Counted from the stretch's first letter, positions 43,914 to 53,861 are shown. The stretch: DNA of 64,000 bases from an uncultured Tessaracoccus sp. (GCF_947286155.1 NZ_CAMYPD010000006.1:1-64000); one strand, 5' to 3'. Notes: generated by a model not told the origin, from the letters alone. Numbers and translations are program-made.

Positions 43914-44840
43914 TTGAGCACCGCACGACGCCAAGCCGAGGGTATTGACGGCAAAGACACCATCGGTCAGTACCTGGATGAGATCGCCAAGACGCCGCTG
44001 CTCAGCGCGGTGGAGGAGGTTGAGCTCTCCAAACAGATCGAAGCAGGCATGTTCGCCAGCAAGATCCTCGAAGGCGAAGTCGACAACCCGTCTGACGCCA
44101 CCGACGAAGAACTTCGCGAGATCGCAGAGGACGGCGAGGCTGCGCTTCGCCGATTCGTGAAATCCAACCTGCGCCTGGTCGTTTCTATCGCTCGCAAGTA
44201 CGGGCGTGCGCAGATGCCGCTGCTGGATCTCATTCAAGAAGGCAACACCGGCCTCATCCGCGCTGTCGAGAAGTTCGACTACACCAAAGGTTTCAAGTTC
44301 TCTACCTACGCGACGTGGTGGGTCCGCCAGGCCATCTCCCGTGGAGTTGCTCAGCAGGCCCGAATTGTGCGCTTGCCGGTGCACGTCGCTGAACAGGTCA
44401 ACCAGGTATCCGCTGTGCGCCGCACGCTCGAGCGCCAGCTCGGACGCGAACCGGAGATCGACGAGATTGCCGACGAACTCGGCCTCGAAGAAGGACGCGT
44501 CGTCGACCTGGTTCGTTGGTCGCGTGAGCACGTCTCGCTCGACGCCCCTGTCGACACCGACGGCGACACCTCGCTCGGCGACTTGATCGCCCGCGACGTC
44601 GCTCCCGGCCCCGACGAGGTAGTACTCGACGTCGAAGACCGCGCCCGTATTGAAGAGATGCTCGACGGCCTCGACGAGCGTTCACAAGACGTCGTTCGTC
44701 GTCGCTACGGCCTCCTCGACGGCCGCCAGGCAAAGCTCGCTGATATCGGTTCCCACTGGGGCATCACGGCTGAACGTGTCCGCCAGATCGAGCGGCTGGC
44801 CCTCGCGAAGATGCGCGAGCGCGTCGGCCTCGCCGCCTGA
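43914..44840 (+). CDS. sigB: Alternative principal-like sigma factor SigB
   Basis: 308 residues from TTG 43914, with AAAGGAG five bases upstream. It has regions 1.2 to 4 (LRLVVSIARKYGRAQMPLLD, FDYTKGFKFSTYATWWVRQA, AERVRQIERLAL) but lacks the long basic N-terminus of SigA. Group 2 sigma factors of this kind govern stress and stationary-phase genes. Its promoter motif points to control by an ECF sigma factor. Separate transcription from sigA, to which it is divergent. Confidence 0.92.
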   Translation: MSTARRQAEGIDGKDTIGQYLDEIAKTPLLSAVEEVELSKQIEAGMFASKILEGEVDNPSDATDEELREIAEDGEAALRRFVKSNLRLVVSIARKYGRAQMPLLDLIQEGNTGLIRAVEKFDYTKGFKFSTYATWWVRQAISRGVAQQARIVRLPVHVAEQVNQVSAVRRTLERQLGREPEIDEIADELGLEEGRVVDLVRWSREHVSLDAPVDTDGDTSLGDLIARDVAPGPDEVVLDVEDRARIEEMLDGLDERSQDVVRRRYGLLDGRQAKLADIGSHWGITAERVRQIERLALAKMRERVGLAA

Positions 44841-44847
44841 CGACAAC

Positions 44848-44892
44848 ACAACAATCGCCCCGGAATCCCCACAGCTCCGGGGCGATTGTTGT
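44848..44892. terminator. Bidirectional terminator between sigB and tesB
   Basis: A perfect 17-bp stem (44848-44864 with 44876-44892) and an 11-base loop fill the gap between two convergent genes. The stem starts with ACAACAAT, so each strand ends in a T-rich stretch after the GC core. Confidence 0.85.
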
Positions 44893-44894
44893 AT

Positions 44895-45734
44895 TCAGCG
44901 AACCCGAATGAGCCCCTCTTGCCCGCACGAGGCGATGGTGACGCCATTTTGATAGAGCCGGCCACGGCAGAATCCGCGGGCACCGGCTGCCGACGGCGAG
45001 ATCATGTCGTACAAGATCCACTCGTCGGTTCGTACCGGGCGGTGGAACCACATGCTGTGATCGATCGAAGCGGCTTGCAGATTCGGTGACGTGATCTGCA
45101 CCTTGTGCGGTATCAGTGTGGTGCTGAGCAGCGTGATGTCCGAGAGGTAGGCGAGCACTGCGTTATTCAGGAGAGGGTCTGGTGGCATCGCCGACTTGGT
45201 GCGCACCCACGCGCGCATCGTGGCTCCCAAGTAATTTTCCTGTGGCAACGTGGCCAAGCGCACATCCAACGCGTCCCATTCCGACAGCATCTCGGCGTGC
45301 GAACCAAACTGCTCCTCGAGCACAGTTCTGAGCGCGGGGGCCTCGTCGGGAGGTAACACGTTATCCCGCGGCTGCTGAGCGCTGTGCTCGAGGCCGGGCT
45401 CAGATTCGTGGAAGGAAGCGTTCAGTTGGAAGATCATCCGCCCGTCCTGCATCGTCACGACCCGGCGAGTGCTGAAGGTTCCCCCGTCGCGGAGGCGCTC
45501 CACCTCGAACCGCAGTGGAGAATCGGGAGAGCCACCGCGCAAAAAATAGGCGTTGAGCGAATGCACCACGCGCTCTGGGGAGACCGACTGTGCAGCGGCG
45601 ACAAGAGTCTGCGCGAGCACCTGTCCACCGAAGAGTCGCTGGAAGTAGGTGTCCGGCTGCGGACCTTCCCATACATCCTCATCGATCTGATGAATATCGA
45701 ACAGCGCTAATAGTCCTGCAACATCCTTTGGCAC
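44895..45734 (-). CDS. tesB: Acyl-CoA thioesterase II
   Basis: 279 residues from GTG 45734 (PKDVAGLLALFDIHQID). Double hot-dog fold: first domain with FGGQVLAQTLVAA and VHSLNAYFLRGG, second with ASIDHSMWFHRPV, which contains the catalytic Asp. It hydrolyses medium- and long-chain acyl-CoA to the free acid. The start is uncertain because no good ribosome site is present; an upstream TTG at 45785 is possible. Confidence 0.9.
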   Translation of the reverse strand: MPKDVAGLLALFDIHQIDEDVWEGPQPDTYFQRLFGGQVLAQTLVAAAQSVSPERVVHSLNAYFLRGGSPDSPLRFEVERLRDGGTFSTRRVVTMQDGRMIFQLNASFHESEPGLEHSAQQPRDNVLPPDEAPALRTVLEEQFGSHAEMLSEWDALDVRLATLPQENYLGATMRAWVRTKSAMPPDPLLNNAVLAYLSDITLLSTTLIPHKVQITSPNLQAASIDHSMWFHRPVRTDEWILYDMISPSAAGARGFCRGRLYQNGVTIASCGQEGLIRVR

Positions 45735-45827
45735 TCCCCCATCATGGCACTTCTGGCGACGGAACAGTACAACCCCGCAACGCAACGGATCTGCGAGCGG
45801 GGTTGTGCTGACGTGGCTACGCGACTG

Positions 45828-46631
45828 TCACTGCGCTGCCGCAACTGCCTCCGTGAGCAGCTTCTCGGCATCACCAGGGGTGGCGGAGCCTTCCGCGCCT
45901 GTGAGTGCAACGTTGATGAACAGATTGCCTCGAGCAGCCTGGCCGTTAAATGACACCTGCTTCACGCCTCCGAGATCCACAACGTTCTCAATGATGTGCG
46001 CAACATCGGCGCCTTGCACGGAGGGCGCGTCATGCACCTTGATGGTGGCCGGGAACGTTTGTTCGCCTTCGCCGATGGTGATCTGCGGGCACTTCTCGGA
46101 CATGGTGCGCGCATCCTCGACGAGCGGCCCGGCTTCCTGTCCGAACTGAGCCACAGCGATGCTGGTGCTGCTGCCCGATGACGTGTCCACGGTCGCAGCT
46201 CCTCCCCACACGGCGTTGTTCAGCAATTCCGGATTCTGCTGTGCACCCAACACGGTGTTGCACTCGGCAGGTTCCACCTTCAGCTGGCTGAGCATTGTCT
46301 TGGCTTGTTCCGGATCGAACATTTCCGCAGGGATTTCCTCTGCGTCCTTGTGCTTCGCCAAGAAGTCATCGATGATCGCACGTCCTGCATCGTCGAGCGC
46401 GGGCGCCGTCGGCTCTGGGCTCTGCGCAGGAGACTCCTCGCCGCCGGACGTGCTGTCCTCGGACTGCTCCGGCGTCGAGGGCTCTTCCTCCTCAGGCTGA
46501 TCGGAGGGTGCCTGCTCCGTCGCGGATGCTGCCGGCTCTGAAGATTCAGGCTTGGCGCTGTCATCGTTCCCACAACCCGCGAGTCCGAGGGCGAGGGCAA
46601 CGAACGCTGCCCCAGCGAGCTTCAGTTTCAT
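45828..46631 (-). CDS. Secreted lipoprotein with sensor-like domain
   Basis: 267 residues from ATG 46631, with GGAAGGACC upstream. The lipobox is GLAGC; a Glu/Ser/Pro-rich, strongly acidic linker (about 25-75) follows. The mature domain (about 80-267) has two cysteines (AECNTVLGA, SEKCPQITI), suggesting one disulfide, and resembles the extracellular sensor-type lipoproteins of mycobacteria (PknH-like/DUF5642 type). Function unknown. It lies next to hrpA without overlap. Confidence 0.75.
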   Translation of the reverse strand: MKLKLAGAAFVALALGLAGCGNDDSAKPESSEPAASATEQAPSDQPEEEEPSTPEQSEDSTSGGEESPAQSPEPTAPALDDAGRAIIDDFLAKHKDAEEIPAEMFDPEQAKTMLSQLKVEPAECNTVLGAQQNPELLNNAVWGGAATVDTSSGSSTSIAVAQFGQEAGPLVEDARTMSEKCPQITIGEGEQTFPATIKVHDAPSVQGADVAHIIENVVDLGGVKQVSFNGQAARGNLFINVALTGAEGSATPGDAEKLLTEAVAAAQ

Positions 46632-46684
46632 CTTAGGTCCTTCCCAAACCAATGTGTTCTATCCAGGGTAACGGCCGATCAAGA

Positions 46685-49600
46685 TCACTTGATGCGAACC
46701 GCCTGCATGGCTTTTCGAATTCTCTTGGCAGATACTGGCACCGACGTGCGCAACTGCTGGGCAAACACGCTCACTCGGAGTTCCTCCAACAGGAATGCAA
46801 TCTCCTCTACCTCGGGCCGCAGCGGGCCCGGCGGTTCCGCGTCGGTGAGGGCTGCGTATTCGTCCTCGAGCTCTTCAATCTGCAATGCCTCACGCGCGTC
46901 GCGAACAGGATTTGCGAGCGCCGACTGCACACGGACCGCCGCCGCTTCGCAGTACCGCGGTAGATGGTGGAGCCACGGGTCGGGAGTGAACGACAGGAAA
47001 TTGGTGAACAGTAGATTGTCGAGCTGTGTCGTAACGTCGACGCGTACGGGGTGGTCGTCGGGCAGCGATGCCAGAGCGAGTCGGGTTCTGGTCGCGGCGG
47101 TGAGGGCCTCGGCTGCGATCGCCACCACCTTCTGGGTGCGCTCAGCCTGGTCTTGACGCACCTCCACCGCCACCCGTTCAAACGTCTCGCGGTCACGAAC
47201 CGCGAGGGCCGGACCATGCATCTCGGCCAGCTGTTCGCTCGCTTTCAGCCAAGCATCGGCGAGGAGGTCGGGCACGCTCGGATAGGGAGAATCGGCAAGG
47301 GCGAGCTTCTCCGTCCTCGTGAGATGCGCCACCACCCACTTCGTGGGGTTGGGGTTCACAAGGGTGAGGAGCCGACGCAACCCTTGTACGTGCGCCCGCT
47401 CGGCTTTGTCCTTGGTATCCGCGACGGTAACCCCCACCGTCGTGCCTTCATCTGCGAGCGACGGATACCCGGTCACGCCCTTTCCGAGGCTGGTCGTGGT
47501 GGGAATCGGTGGGAACACCCACGACGTCGCCCCCGACTGGGCGATCCCGTCGGCCGCCTTGGTGAGCTTCTTCGCCACCTTCTGGGAGAGCTTCGTCTGC
47601 AGCTGCTCGAGATCGTCGCCACGAGCAATCTCCTTGCCATCGTCGGTGACGATGAACGTCGGTTTGAGGTGGCTGGGAATAGAATCGACGCGCCACGCAT
47701 CGGCGTCGATGGGGACACCTGTGAGCGCGGTGAGCGCGCGCCCGAGGGTGTGGGTGATATTCCCCTGCCCCAGCTCCTTGCGCTGCTCGAGCAGTTCGAG
47801 GGCGCGACGGGCGAAGTCGGGCGCGGGTACGAAATTCGTGCGAATCTGCTTGGGCAGGGAGCGAATCAGTTCCGTTGCCAACTCCTGGCGCCGCCCCGGC
47901 ACGAGCCACGAGAACGGCTCTGGAGCCAGCCCGGCGAGCTGTTCCATGCGGATAGTGATGGTTGCCCCGTCGTCTTGGCGTCCGGGTTGGAAGACGTACC
48001 GCACCGGGAGCTTCGTCGGCCCAACAGTGAAGTGCTCGGGGAAATCGGAAGGCTTGAGCGTTGCGTCGTCGGCGATGCAATCTTCCGCCCGCAGCGTTGG
48101 CCACTGCTCCTTGGGCGTCGACCGAAGCCACTTGTCTAGCGTCGAGCCGGACAGTACGTCCTCGGGGAGGCTGCGGTCATAAAAGGCGTACAGCGCGTCG
48201 TCAGAGATGAGGAGGTCGGGTCGGCGCATCCGGTCGGTCAGCTGCTCCGCACGCTGGAGGGTCTTCTTGTTGATACTCACCAAGGGGTTGCGCGTCTGCC
48301 AGGAACCCTCCACTAACGCGCTGCGAATGAAGATGTCGCGCGCCTCTGCAGGGTGGTTTCGCGCGTAGTTCGTGGTGCGCCCGGCGATGAGCGGCACCCC
48401 GAACAGCGTGACTCGCTCGCTGGCCACCACCGTCGCGGTTCGTTGCGCGAAGCGGGGCTCGGAGAGCGTCTTGGTCACGAGTGACCCGGCGATCTGTTCA
48501 ACCCACTCGGCGTTCACCGCAGCGACGGTGCGCGCCCACAGCCTGCTCGTTTCTACGAGTTCGAAGGCGACAACCAGCGGCGGGGTCGCCTTCGCAAGGC
48601 ATGATCCCGGCTGAATCGCGAAGTGCGTGCCGCGTGCGCCAAGGTACTCCCGCAGTGGCCGACGTTTGCCGCGCTCGGGCTTGGATTTCTCCGGCTCAAT
48701 GAGCCCAACGTTGGACAGCAGCCCCGACAGGAGCGATTTCAGCACCTCAGGCATCGAGCCTTCACCGTCGATGGGGAGTTCGAGGTCTCTCGCCACTTCC
48801 TTGAGTTGGCCCACGAGCTCCTCCCACTCGCGGAAGCGCACGAAGTTGAGGAATTCGTCGCGGCAGAGCCGTCGGAACTGGTTGCCGGAGAGCGCCCGGC
48901 GTTGCCTTCGCAGATAGCCCCACAGGTTCAGTAGCACCTCGAAGTCGCCACCCTCCGGGGCTTTCTTGCGCTCCTCCTCGCCGCTGTTCCAGAAGCGACG
49001 GTGGAGCTCGTCGGCTTTCTGCTGATGTTCGAGCGGTCGTTCCCGGATGTCAGGAATAGTGAGGCCTGCGACGAGCACCAACACCTGTCGGAGACACCCG
49101 CGTCGTGCGCCCTCGATAATCATGCGTCCAAGACGGGGATCCACGGGCATGCGCGCCAATTGGTGCCCGACCTTAGTCAGACGCACCTGCTCCCCTCGCG
49201 CACGTTCCTTAATCGCACCAAGTTCTTCGAGGACGCGAATGCCGTCGTTGATCTGGCTAGTCACCGGCGATTCGATGAACGGAAAGCGCTGAATGTCACC
49301 CAATCCGGCCTGGGCCATGAGGAGGATGACGGTGGCGAGGTTCGTGCGCAGAATCTCGGGGTCCGAGAACTCGGGCCTGGAGAGGAAGTCCTCCTCGGAG
49401 TACAGGCGCACTGCCACGCCCGGCCCGATCCGCCCGCATCGACCGGCGCGCTGATTCGCTGAGGCTTGACTGATGGGCTCGATGGGGAGTCGCTGCACCT
49501 TGGTGCGCGCCGAATAGCGCGAGATGCGCGCAGTGCCCGCGTCAACCACGTACCGAATGCCTGGGACGGTCACCGACGTCTCGGCCACGTTCGTCGCCAG

Positions 49601-50413
49601 CACAACACGCCGTAACGCATGGGGTTGAAACACCCGCGACTGGTCGCCCGCCGACAGCCTGCCAAACAGTGGCACCGTCTCTACTCCGCGCAGCCCGAGC
49701 CCGTCGACGGCTTCCTGCGCATCGCGAATTTCTCGCTCGCCGCTCAAGAAGACCAGCACGTCGCCCGTCGACGATTCGCGGATGAGGTCTTGTACTGCTG
49801 CGGTGACTTGGTCGATTTCGTCCTCGCCGTCGAGGGGCTCGCGGTATCGCACTTCGACGGGATACGTGCGGCCAGACACTTCCACGACGGGGGCGTCGTC
49901 GAAGTGCTCCGCAAATCGGGCGGTATCGATGGTGGCGGACGTGACGATCACCCGCAGGTCAGGACGCTTCGGCAGCAGCTGTTTCAGGTAGCCGAGGAGG
50001 AAGTCGATGTTGAGGCTACGTTCGTGCGCCTCGTCGATGATGATGGTGTCGTAACGACGAAGCTGCTTGTCATGGGTGAGTTCGTTCAGCAAGATGCCAT
50101 CGGTCATGAGCTTGATCCGCGTGGCTTTGCCTGCCTTATTCGTGAAGCGAACCTGGTAGCCGACGAAATCGCCGAGTTCTTCGTCGCATTCCTGCGCGAT
50201 GCGCTGCGCTACCGTGCGCGCGGCAAGGCGTCTGGGCTGGGTGTGGGCGATGCGTTGGCGCCCAGCGAGGAGACAAATCTTCGGCAGCTGGGTGGTTTTA
50301 CCCGACCCGGTCTCACCCGCCACCACAACCACTTGGTGCTCCCGGATGAGCTGCGCAATGCGCTCTGCCTCAGCGGCGATGGGAAGGTCGGGCGCGACGG
50401 TGAGCGTCGTCAC
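46685..50413 (-). CDS. hrpA: ATP-dependent RNA helicase HrpA
   Basis: 1242 residues from GTG 50413, which overlaps the universal stress gene stop (GTGA); a GTG at 50434 gives seven more residues and is less likely. DEAH-box motifs: GETGSGKTTQ (about 28-37), IIDEAHERSLN, SATIDTARF, and QRAGRCGRIGPG. The helicase core is followed by the HA2, OB and DUF3418 C-terminal domains of HrpA. It acts on structured RNA and collided ribosomes. It shares an operon with the usp and PPOX genes. Confidence 0.93.
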   Translation of the reverse strand: MTTLTVAPDLPIAAEAERIAQLIREHQVVVVAGETGSGKTTQLPKICLLAGRQRIAHTQPRRLAARTVAQRIAQECDEELGDFVGYQVRFTNKAGKATRIKLMTDGILLNELTHDKQLRRYDTIIIDEAHERSLNIDFLLGYLKQLLPKRPDLRVIVTSATIDTARFAEHFDDAPVVEVSGRTYPVEVRYREPLDGEDEIDQVTAAVQDLIRESSTGDVLVFLSGEREIRDAQEAVDGLGLRGVETVPLFGRLSAGDQSRVFQPHALRRVVLATNVAETSVTVPGIRYVVDAGTARISRYSARTKVQRLPIEPISQASANQRAGRCGRIGPGVAVRLYSEEDFLSRPEFSDPEILRTNLATVILLMAQAGLGDIQRFPFIESPVTSQINDGIRVLEELGAIKERARGEQVRLTKVGHQLARMPVDPRLGRMIIEGARRGCLRQVLVLVAGLTIPDIRERPLEHQQKADELHRRFWNSGEEERKKAPEGGDFEVLLNLWGYLRRQRRALSGNQFRRLCRDEFLNFVRFREWEELVGQLKEVARDLELPIDGEGSMPEVLKSLLSGLLSNVGLIEPEKSKPERGKRRPLREYLGARGTHFAIQPGSCLAKATPPLVVAFELVETSRLWARTVAAVNAEWVEQIAGSLVTKTLSEPRFAQRTATVVASERVTLFGVPLIAGRTTNYARNHPAEARDIFIRSALVEGSWQTRNPLVSINKKTLQRAEQLTDRMRRPDLLISDDALYAFYDRSLPEDVLSGSTLDKWLRSTPKEQWPTLRAEDCIADDATLKPSDFPEHFTVGPTKLPVRYVFQPGRQDDGATITIRMEQLAGLAPEPFSWLVPGRRQELATELIRSLPKQIRTNFVPAPDFARRALELLEQRKELGQGNITHTLGRALTALTGVPIDADAWRVDSIPSHLKPTFIVTDDGKEIARGDDLEQLQTKLSQKVAKKLTKAADGIAQSGATSWVFPPIPTTTSLGKGVTGYPSLADEGTTVGVTVADTKDKAERAHVQGLRRLLTLVNPNPTKWVVAHLTRTEKLALADSPYPSVPDLLADAWLKASEQLAEMHGPALAVRDRETFERVAVEVRQDQAERTQKVVAIAAEALTAATRTRLALASLPDDHPVRVDVTTQLDNLLFTNFLSFTPDPWLHHLPRYCEAAAVRVQSALANPVRDAREALQIEELEDEYAALTDAEPPGPLRPEVEEIAFLLEELRVSVFAQQLRTSVPVSAKRIRKAMQAVRIK

Positions 50414-51276
50414 GCGGCCACGTACAGCGGGCACAACGCGTGAGCCAGCAGCCCACGCATCAGCCCGCCTACCTGCACACCCGGAATGGCTGAATCCGTG
50501 ATGCCGAGCACGAGGAGGTCGTAGTTGCTCGAGCGCGAAACGAGTTCGTTGATGGGGCTGTCAGCAACGACGATGATCTCGAAGTCGACGTCGGGGTACT
50601 GCTCGGCGAGCGGTGCGGTGAGGGCTTCGATGCCACCCTTGGCGAACAGAATCTGTTGATCCAGTTCTTCTGGCGACAACTTTGGCCCGAAGATTCCCAC
50701 CGGAGGCTGGATGACGTGCACGATTTCGAGTTTGGATTCGTGCAGCACCGCCTGCTGGAACCCGGCCTCGAGCGTGGATTTCGATCCCGGGTTGGTATTA
50801 ACGGCGACACCGATGGTCTTCTTATCCCCAACCTCATCGGGGTTGGCCGCTGAAGAAATCACGACGACGGGGCATGCGGCGCTGGTAACAACGGCCACCG
50901 AGGTGGAGCCGACGAACATGCGCTCCAGCCCAGATGCGGCGCGCCGCCCGAGCACGAGGAGGGACGCGACTTCCGACAAGCGTGTCAGCACGCCGCCTGG
51001 GGAGCCCATGATGACTTCCGTCCGAACACGCTCTTCCGGCAGCCCAGCCTCAATGGCGCGTTGTCTGGCTACGTCGTTGGCGTTCACACCCGCTTCGTGC
51101 AGCACCTCTGGGTCGTATACCACGCCCCACGCGCCGGCCATGAGTGTGTCATCGACGGCGTTGGCAAGCAGGAGCTCTGCTCCAGTGAGCAGCGCTATGC
51201 CAGCGCCATATCGCACGGCGCGCAGCGCGTCGTCGCTGCCGTCGACACCGACGACGATGAGGTCATGTTCACTCAT
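50410..51276 (-). CDS. Universal stress protein, two UspA domains
   Basis: 288 residues from ATG 51276, with GGAGA upstream. Two tandem Usp domains (about 1-140 and 145-288). Domain 1 has VVGVDGSDDALRAV and the ATP-binding GSPGGVL and GSTSVAVV motifs; domain 2 is more divergent, with DLLVLGITDSAIPG. Tandem Usps bind ATP and appear in stress or dormancy regulons of actinobacteria. It overlaps the PPOX gene by eight bases. Confidence 0.9.
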   Translation of the reverse strand: MSEHDLIVVGVDGSDDALRAVRYGAGIALLTGAELLLANAVDDTLMAGAWGVVYDPEVLHEAGVNANDVARQRAIEAGLPEERVRTEVIMGSPGGVLTRLSEVASLLVLGRRAASGLERMFVGSTSVAVVTSAACPVVVISSAANPDEVGDKKTIGVAVNTNPGSKSTLEAGFQQAVLHESKLEIVHVIQPPVGIFGPKLSPEELDQQILFAKGGIEALTAPLAEQYPDVDFEIIVVADSPINELVSRSSNYDLLVLGITDSAIPGVQVGGLMRGLLAHALCPLYVAA

Positions 51277-51676
51277 GGTGGTCTCCGATCTTCTTTCCGG
51301 ATATGGCACGCCCTGACAGGCCGCGTTCGGTGATCATGATGCCGAGCGTGCGTCCGTCGGCAAGCCAGCTGGAGGGCACGGCATCGCGAGGGGCGGGCCC
51401 CGTGGTGCCGCGCACGAGCACACTCCAGCCGTTGGCTACATCGTCGTCGATGTAGTCAACCTGAAAGGCCACCTCAACGCCTTCCGAAAGTGTTGAGAGT
51501 GACGATGTGGGGCTGGTGTGAAACACCACGTGGCCGTCAATCAGCCGGAAATTCACCGGCACGATGGTGATCCCATCGCTGGCGTGCCATGCGATGCGCC
51601 CAAATTCGATCTCTTCGAGAAGCGCCCTGCACTCGGCCTCGGAGATCTCAGAGAAGTACGCGCCGTCTGAGTCCAT
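51269..51676 (-). CDS. Pyridoxamine 5'-phosphate oxidase-like flavin protein
   Basis: 135 residues from ATG 51676. Split-barrel fold signature: GRIAWHASDGITIVPVNFRLIDGHVVFHT and FQVDYID. These small proteins bind FMN or F420 and reduce varied compounds. Its pairing with a universal stress gene resembles dormancy-linked loci. No ribosome site; TACAGT lies seven bases before the ATG, favouring this start over GTG 51685. Confidence 0.88.
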   Translation of the reverse strand: MDSDGAYFSEISEAECRALLEEIEFGRIAWHASDGITIVPVNFRLIDGHVVFHTSPTSSLSTLSEGVEVAFQVDYIDDDVANGWSVLVRGTTGPAPRDAVPSSWLADGRTLGIMITERGLSGRAISGKKIGDHHE

Positions 51677-51683
51677 AGCGTCC

Positions 51684-51689
51684 ACTGTA
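51684..51689 (-). promoter_or_regulatory. -10 box of the PPOX-usp-hrpA operon, probable leaderless start
   Basis: TACAGT on the minus strand ends seven bases before ATG 51676. It starts within the five-base end of the intergenic gap after the YbjN-like gene, and would drive PPOX, usp and hrpA. Confidence 0.4.
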
Positions 51690-51693
51690 ACGG

Positions 51694-52599
51694 TTATGCA
51701 CTGGGGAAGGTCGTGCGTCCTCCCAGCTTGTCGGCAAGATCGTCGTCGATCATGTCCGCAACCTGGCTGATGACACTGAGGACCTGCCGCAGATGCGCAG
51801 GCACGAAAGGCCTAGCCAGCACGGATGCTTGGACGTAGACGCGGTCTTTATGCAGCGCGAATCGCCCGTAGCGCAGCTCCACGTTGAGATCATTGAGCAC
51901 TTCGCAGGCTCGGGAGCGCCCGGACACGTCGTGCACCAGCGGGGAGAACACGACGATCTCGTCCGCGTCGGGAGTGGAGCGGAGGAAAATCATGGCGGAG
52001 CCCATGCGGATGGCCACGTCCCCGTCGGGATCACGCATTGCTGGGTGGCCGAGGATCTGGCGGAGCTGCTCATCGACGAGCCTGTCCAGGTCGGCACGAT
52101 CTGCGGGCACGATCGCCACGTCCTCGGGGCCGGCTGGCGGACGCGGCTGATCCGGCCAGCTCTCGGTTCCGCGAAGAATCTCTTGGAGATGGTCTGGCTC
52201 GAGGAATACGGGGTGAATGACGTCGAAGATTTCCTGCAGGGTGTCGGTGGTGAGCGCGGCGAGCGACAGTGTGTCTTCCTGATCGCATGACGCGTGGTAG
52301 CGCGGGTGCTGTTCGTCGGGCTCCTGCCACCCCAGTTGCAGCAACGTCGGCTTCTCTTCTTCCGAGGGGTCGGGGTGCCCCGGCGCCGTGACGCCGCGGA
52401 GAATGACGGCAGTGATGTGCGGTCCGTCGGCGGAGAAGCGGATGGCTGGCACGTCGTCGTCGACGATTCCCCGCGCTACAGCGATAGTGAGGTCCGACGA
52501 GTCGTCCATCACGGAGAGCACCTCACCGAGGTTGTTCGTGAACGAGTCCCATGCGCCTGATGTGGCACCGTCGATGTCAAAGTCTTCGAGTTCCATCAT
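51694..52599 (-). CDS. YbjN/T3SS-chaperone-like domain protein
   Basis: 301 residues from ATG 52599 after AGGGAGG. The C-terminal half (about 170-301) matches the YbjN-like fold: a VAIRMGSAMIFLR strand, VFSPLVHDV, LNDLNVELRYGRFALHKDRVYV and ADMIDDDLADKLGGRT. The N-terminal half is acidic and unassigned. Actinobacterial members are of unknown function; a peptide-binding role is suggested by the fold. No catalytic residues seen. Confidence 0.78.
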   Translation of the reverse strand: MMELEDFDIDGATSGAWDSFTNNLGEVLSVMDDSSDLTIAVARGIVDDDVPAIRFSADGPHITAVILRGVTAPGHPDPSEEEKPTLLQLGWQEPDEQHPRYHASCDQEDTLSLAALTTDTLQEIFDVIHPVFLEPDHLQEILRGTESWPDQPRPPAGPEDVAIVPADRADLDRLVDEQLRQILGHPAMRDPDGDVAIRMGSAMIFLRSTPDADEIVVFSPLVHDVSGRSRACEVLNDLNVELRYGRFALHKDRVYVQASVLARPFVPAHLRQVLSVISQVADMIDDDLADKLGGRTTFPSA

Positions 52600-52733
52600 T
52601 CAGCTACCTCCCTGCCACTCCAACCTAGCAGTGAGCCTCACGTTGTCCTGGCGGAGCAACGATACAATTCGCAAGGCGCAACCGCCCTTGCAGATGTGGG
52701 AGGGCGTGCACGACCGGGATTGAGGTGAGACGC

Positions 52734-53861
52734 ATGGCCGAAAGCAAAGCCCGTCTGGGGCTGTTCGGACGAGGGAAACACACTGCTGTTCCGCAGGCAC
52801 CGAGCGATGCTCACGCCGAGGAAGCCGATAGCAACCCGGCCGCCTGCATCGTCGATGCAGGCATCTACGTTGACGGGCGACGCGTCGCCACCCCCACCAC
52901 CTTCGACGAGGCCTTCCACGCGCTGAACGACACCCCCGACGGCTTCGCCTGGATAGGCCTCCACCGCCCCGGCGCCCCTGAAATGGAGACCCTCGCCCAG
53001 CAGTTTGCACTGAACGAGCTTGCTGTGGAGGACACCATCGTCGCCCACCAGCGCCCCAAGTTGGAGCGGTATGACGACACGCTGTTTCTGGTGCTTCGCG
53101 CCGCCCACTACGTCGATGCGACCGAGTCGGTGGAGTTCGGCGAAATCCATGCGTTCGTGGGCGAGCGCTTCGTCATCACCGTGCGCCATGCGGACACCCC
53201 CGAGCTCAAGCCTGTGCGCCAGGAGCTCGAGGCCAACCCGGAGATCCTGCGGCAAGGGCCGAGTATCGTCTTGATGCGTCTGCTCGACGTTGTTGTCGAT
53301 CAGTACATGCCCGTCGTGTATGGGATCGACAACGACATCGACGAGATCGACGCCCAGGTATTCACCGGACACAGCGGCGTCTCGAAGCGCATTTACCAGC
53401 TCACTCGCGAGGTCATCGACTTCCAGCGTGCCGTGCGTCCCGTCGGGGCCGTCATCACGACGCTGCGTCACGACCGCGTCTTCTACCGTGCCGACGACAC
53501 CATGCGGCAGCAACTGCGTGACATCGAGGACCACATCACGGCCGTCAACGAGCGCGTTGAATCCATGCGCGACGCGCTCGTCGGGGTGCTGAACCTCCAC
53601 CTGGCGCTGCAAGCCCAGGTGAGCAATGAGGAGATGGCCAAGATGAGCGAAGCCTCCCTCAAGCAGGCCGAAGATGCGCGGCGCATCGCCGCATGGGCGG
53701 GCGTGTTATTCGTCCCCACGCTTGTGACGGGCATTTACGGGATGAACTTCAGCAACATGCCGGAGTTGCATTGGGAGGCTGGCTACCCGTTCTCCTTCGC
53801 TGTCATGGTTGTTGCGGCCTTTGTCATGTGGGTCATTTTCAAGATCCAGAAGTGGCTCTAG
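52734..53861 (+). CDS. corA: CorA-type magnesium/cobalt channel
   Basis: 375 residues from ATG 52734, with TTGAGGTGAG upstream. Acidic cytosolic domain and long helices precede two C-terminal TM segments; the pore motif GMN is in TGIYGMNFSNMPEL, and the C-terminal WVIFKIQKWL is basic. CorA forms pentamers for Mg2+ uptake. TACAAT at 52663-52668 could be its -10 box, about 65 bases upstream. Its stop overlaps that of ilvD by two bases in a CTAG. Confidence 0.93.
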   Translation: MAESKARLGLFGRGKHTAVPQAPSDAHAEEADSNPAACIVDAGIYVDGRRVATPTTFDEAFHALNDTPDGFAWIGLHRPGAPEMETLAQQFALNELAVEDTIVAHQRPKLERYDDTLFLVLRAAHYVDATESVEFGEIHAFVGERFVITVRHADTPELKPVRQELEANPEILRQGPSIVLMRLLDVVVDQYMPVVYGIDNDIDEIDAQVFTGHSGVSKRIYQLTREVIDFQRAVRPVGAVITTLRHDRVFYRADDTMRQQLRDIEDHITAVNERVESMRDALVGVLNLHLALQAQVSNEEMAKMSEASLKQAEDARRIAAWAGVLFVPTLVTGIYGMNFSNMPELHWEAGYPFSFAVMVVAAFVMWVIFKIQKWL

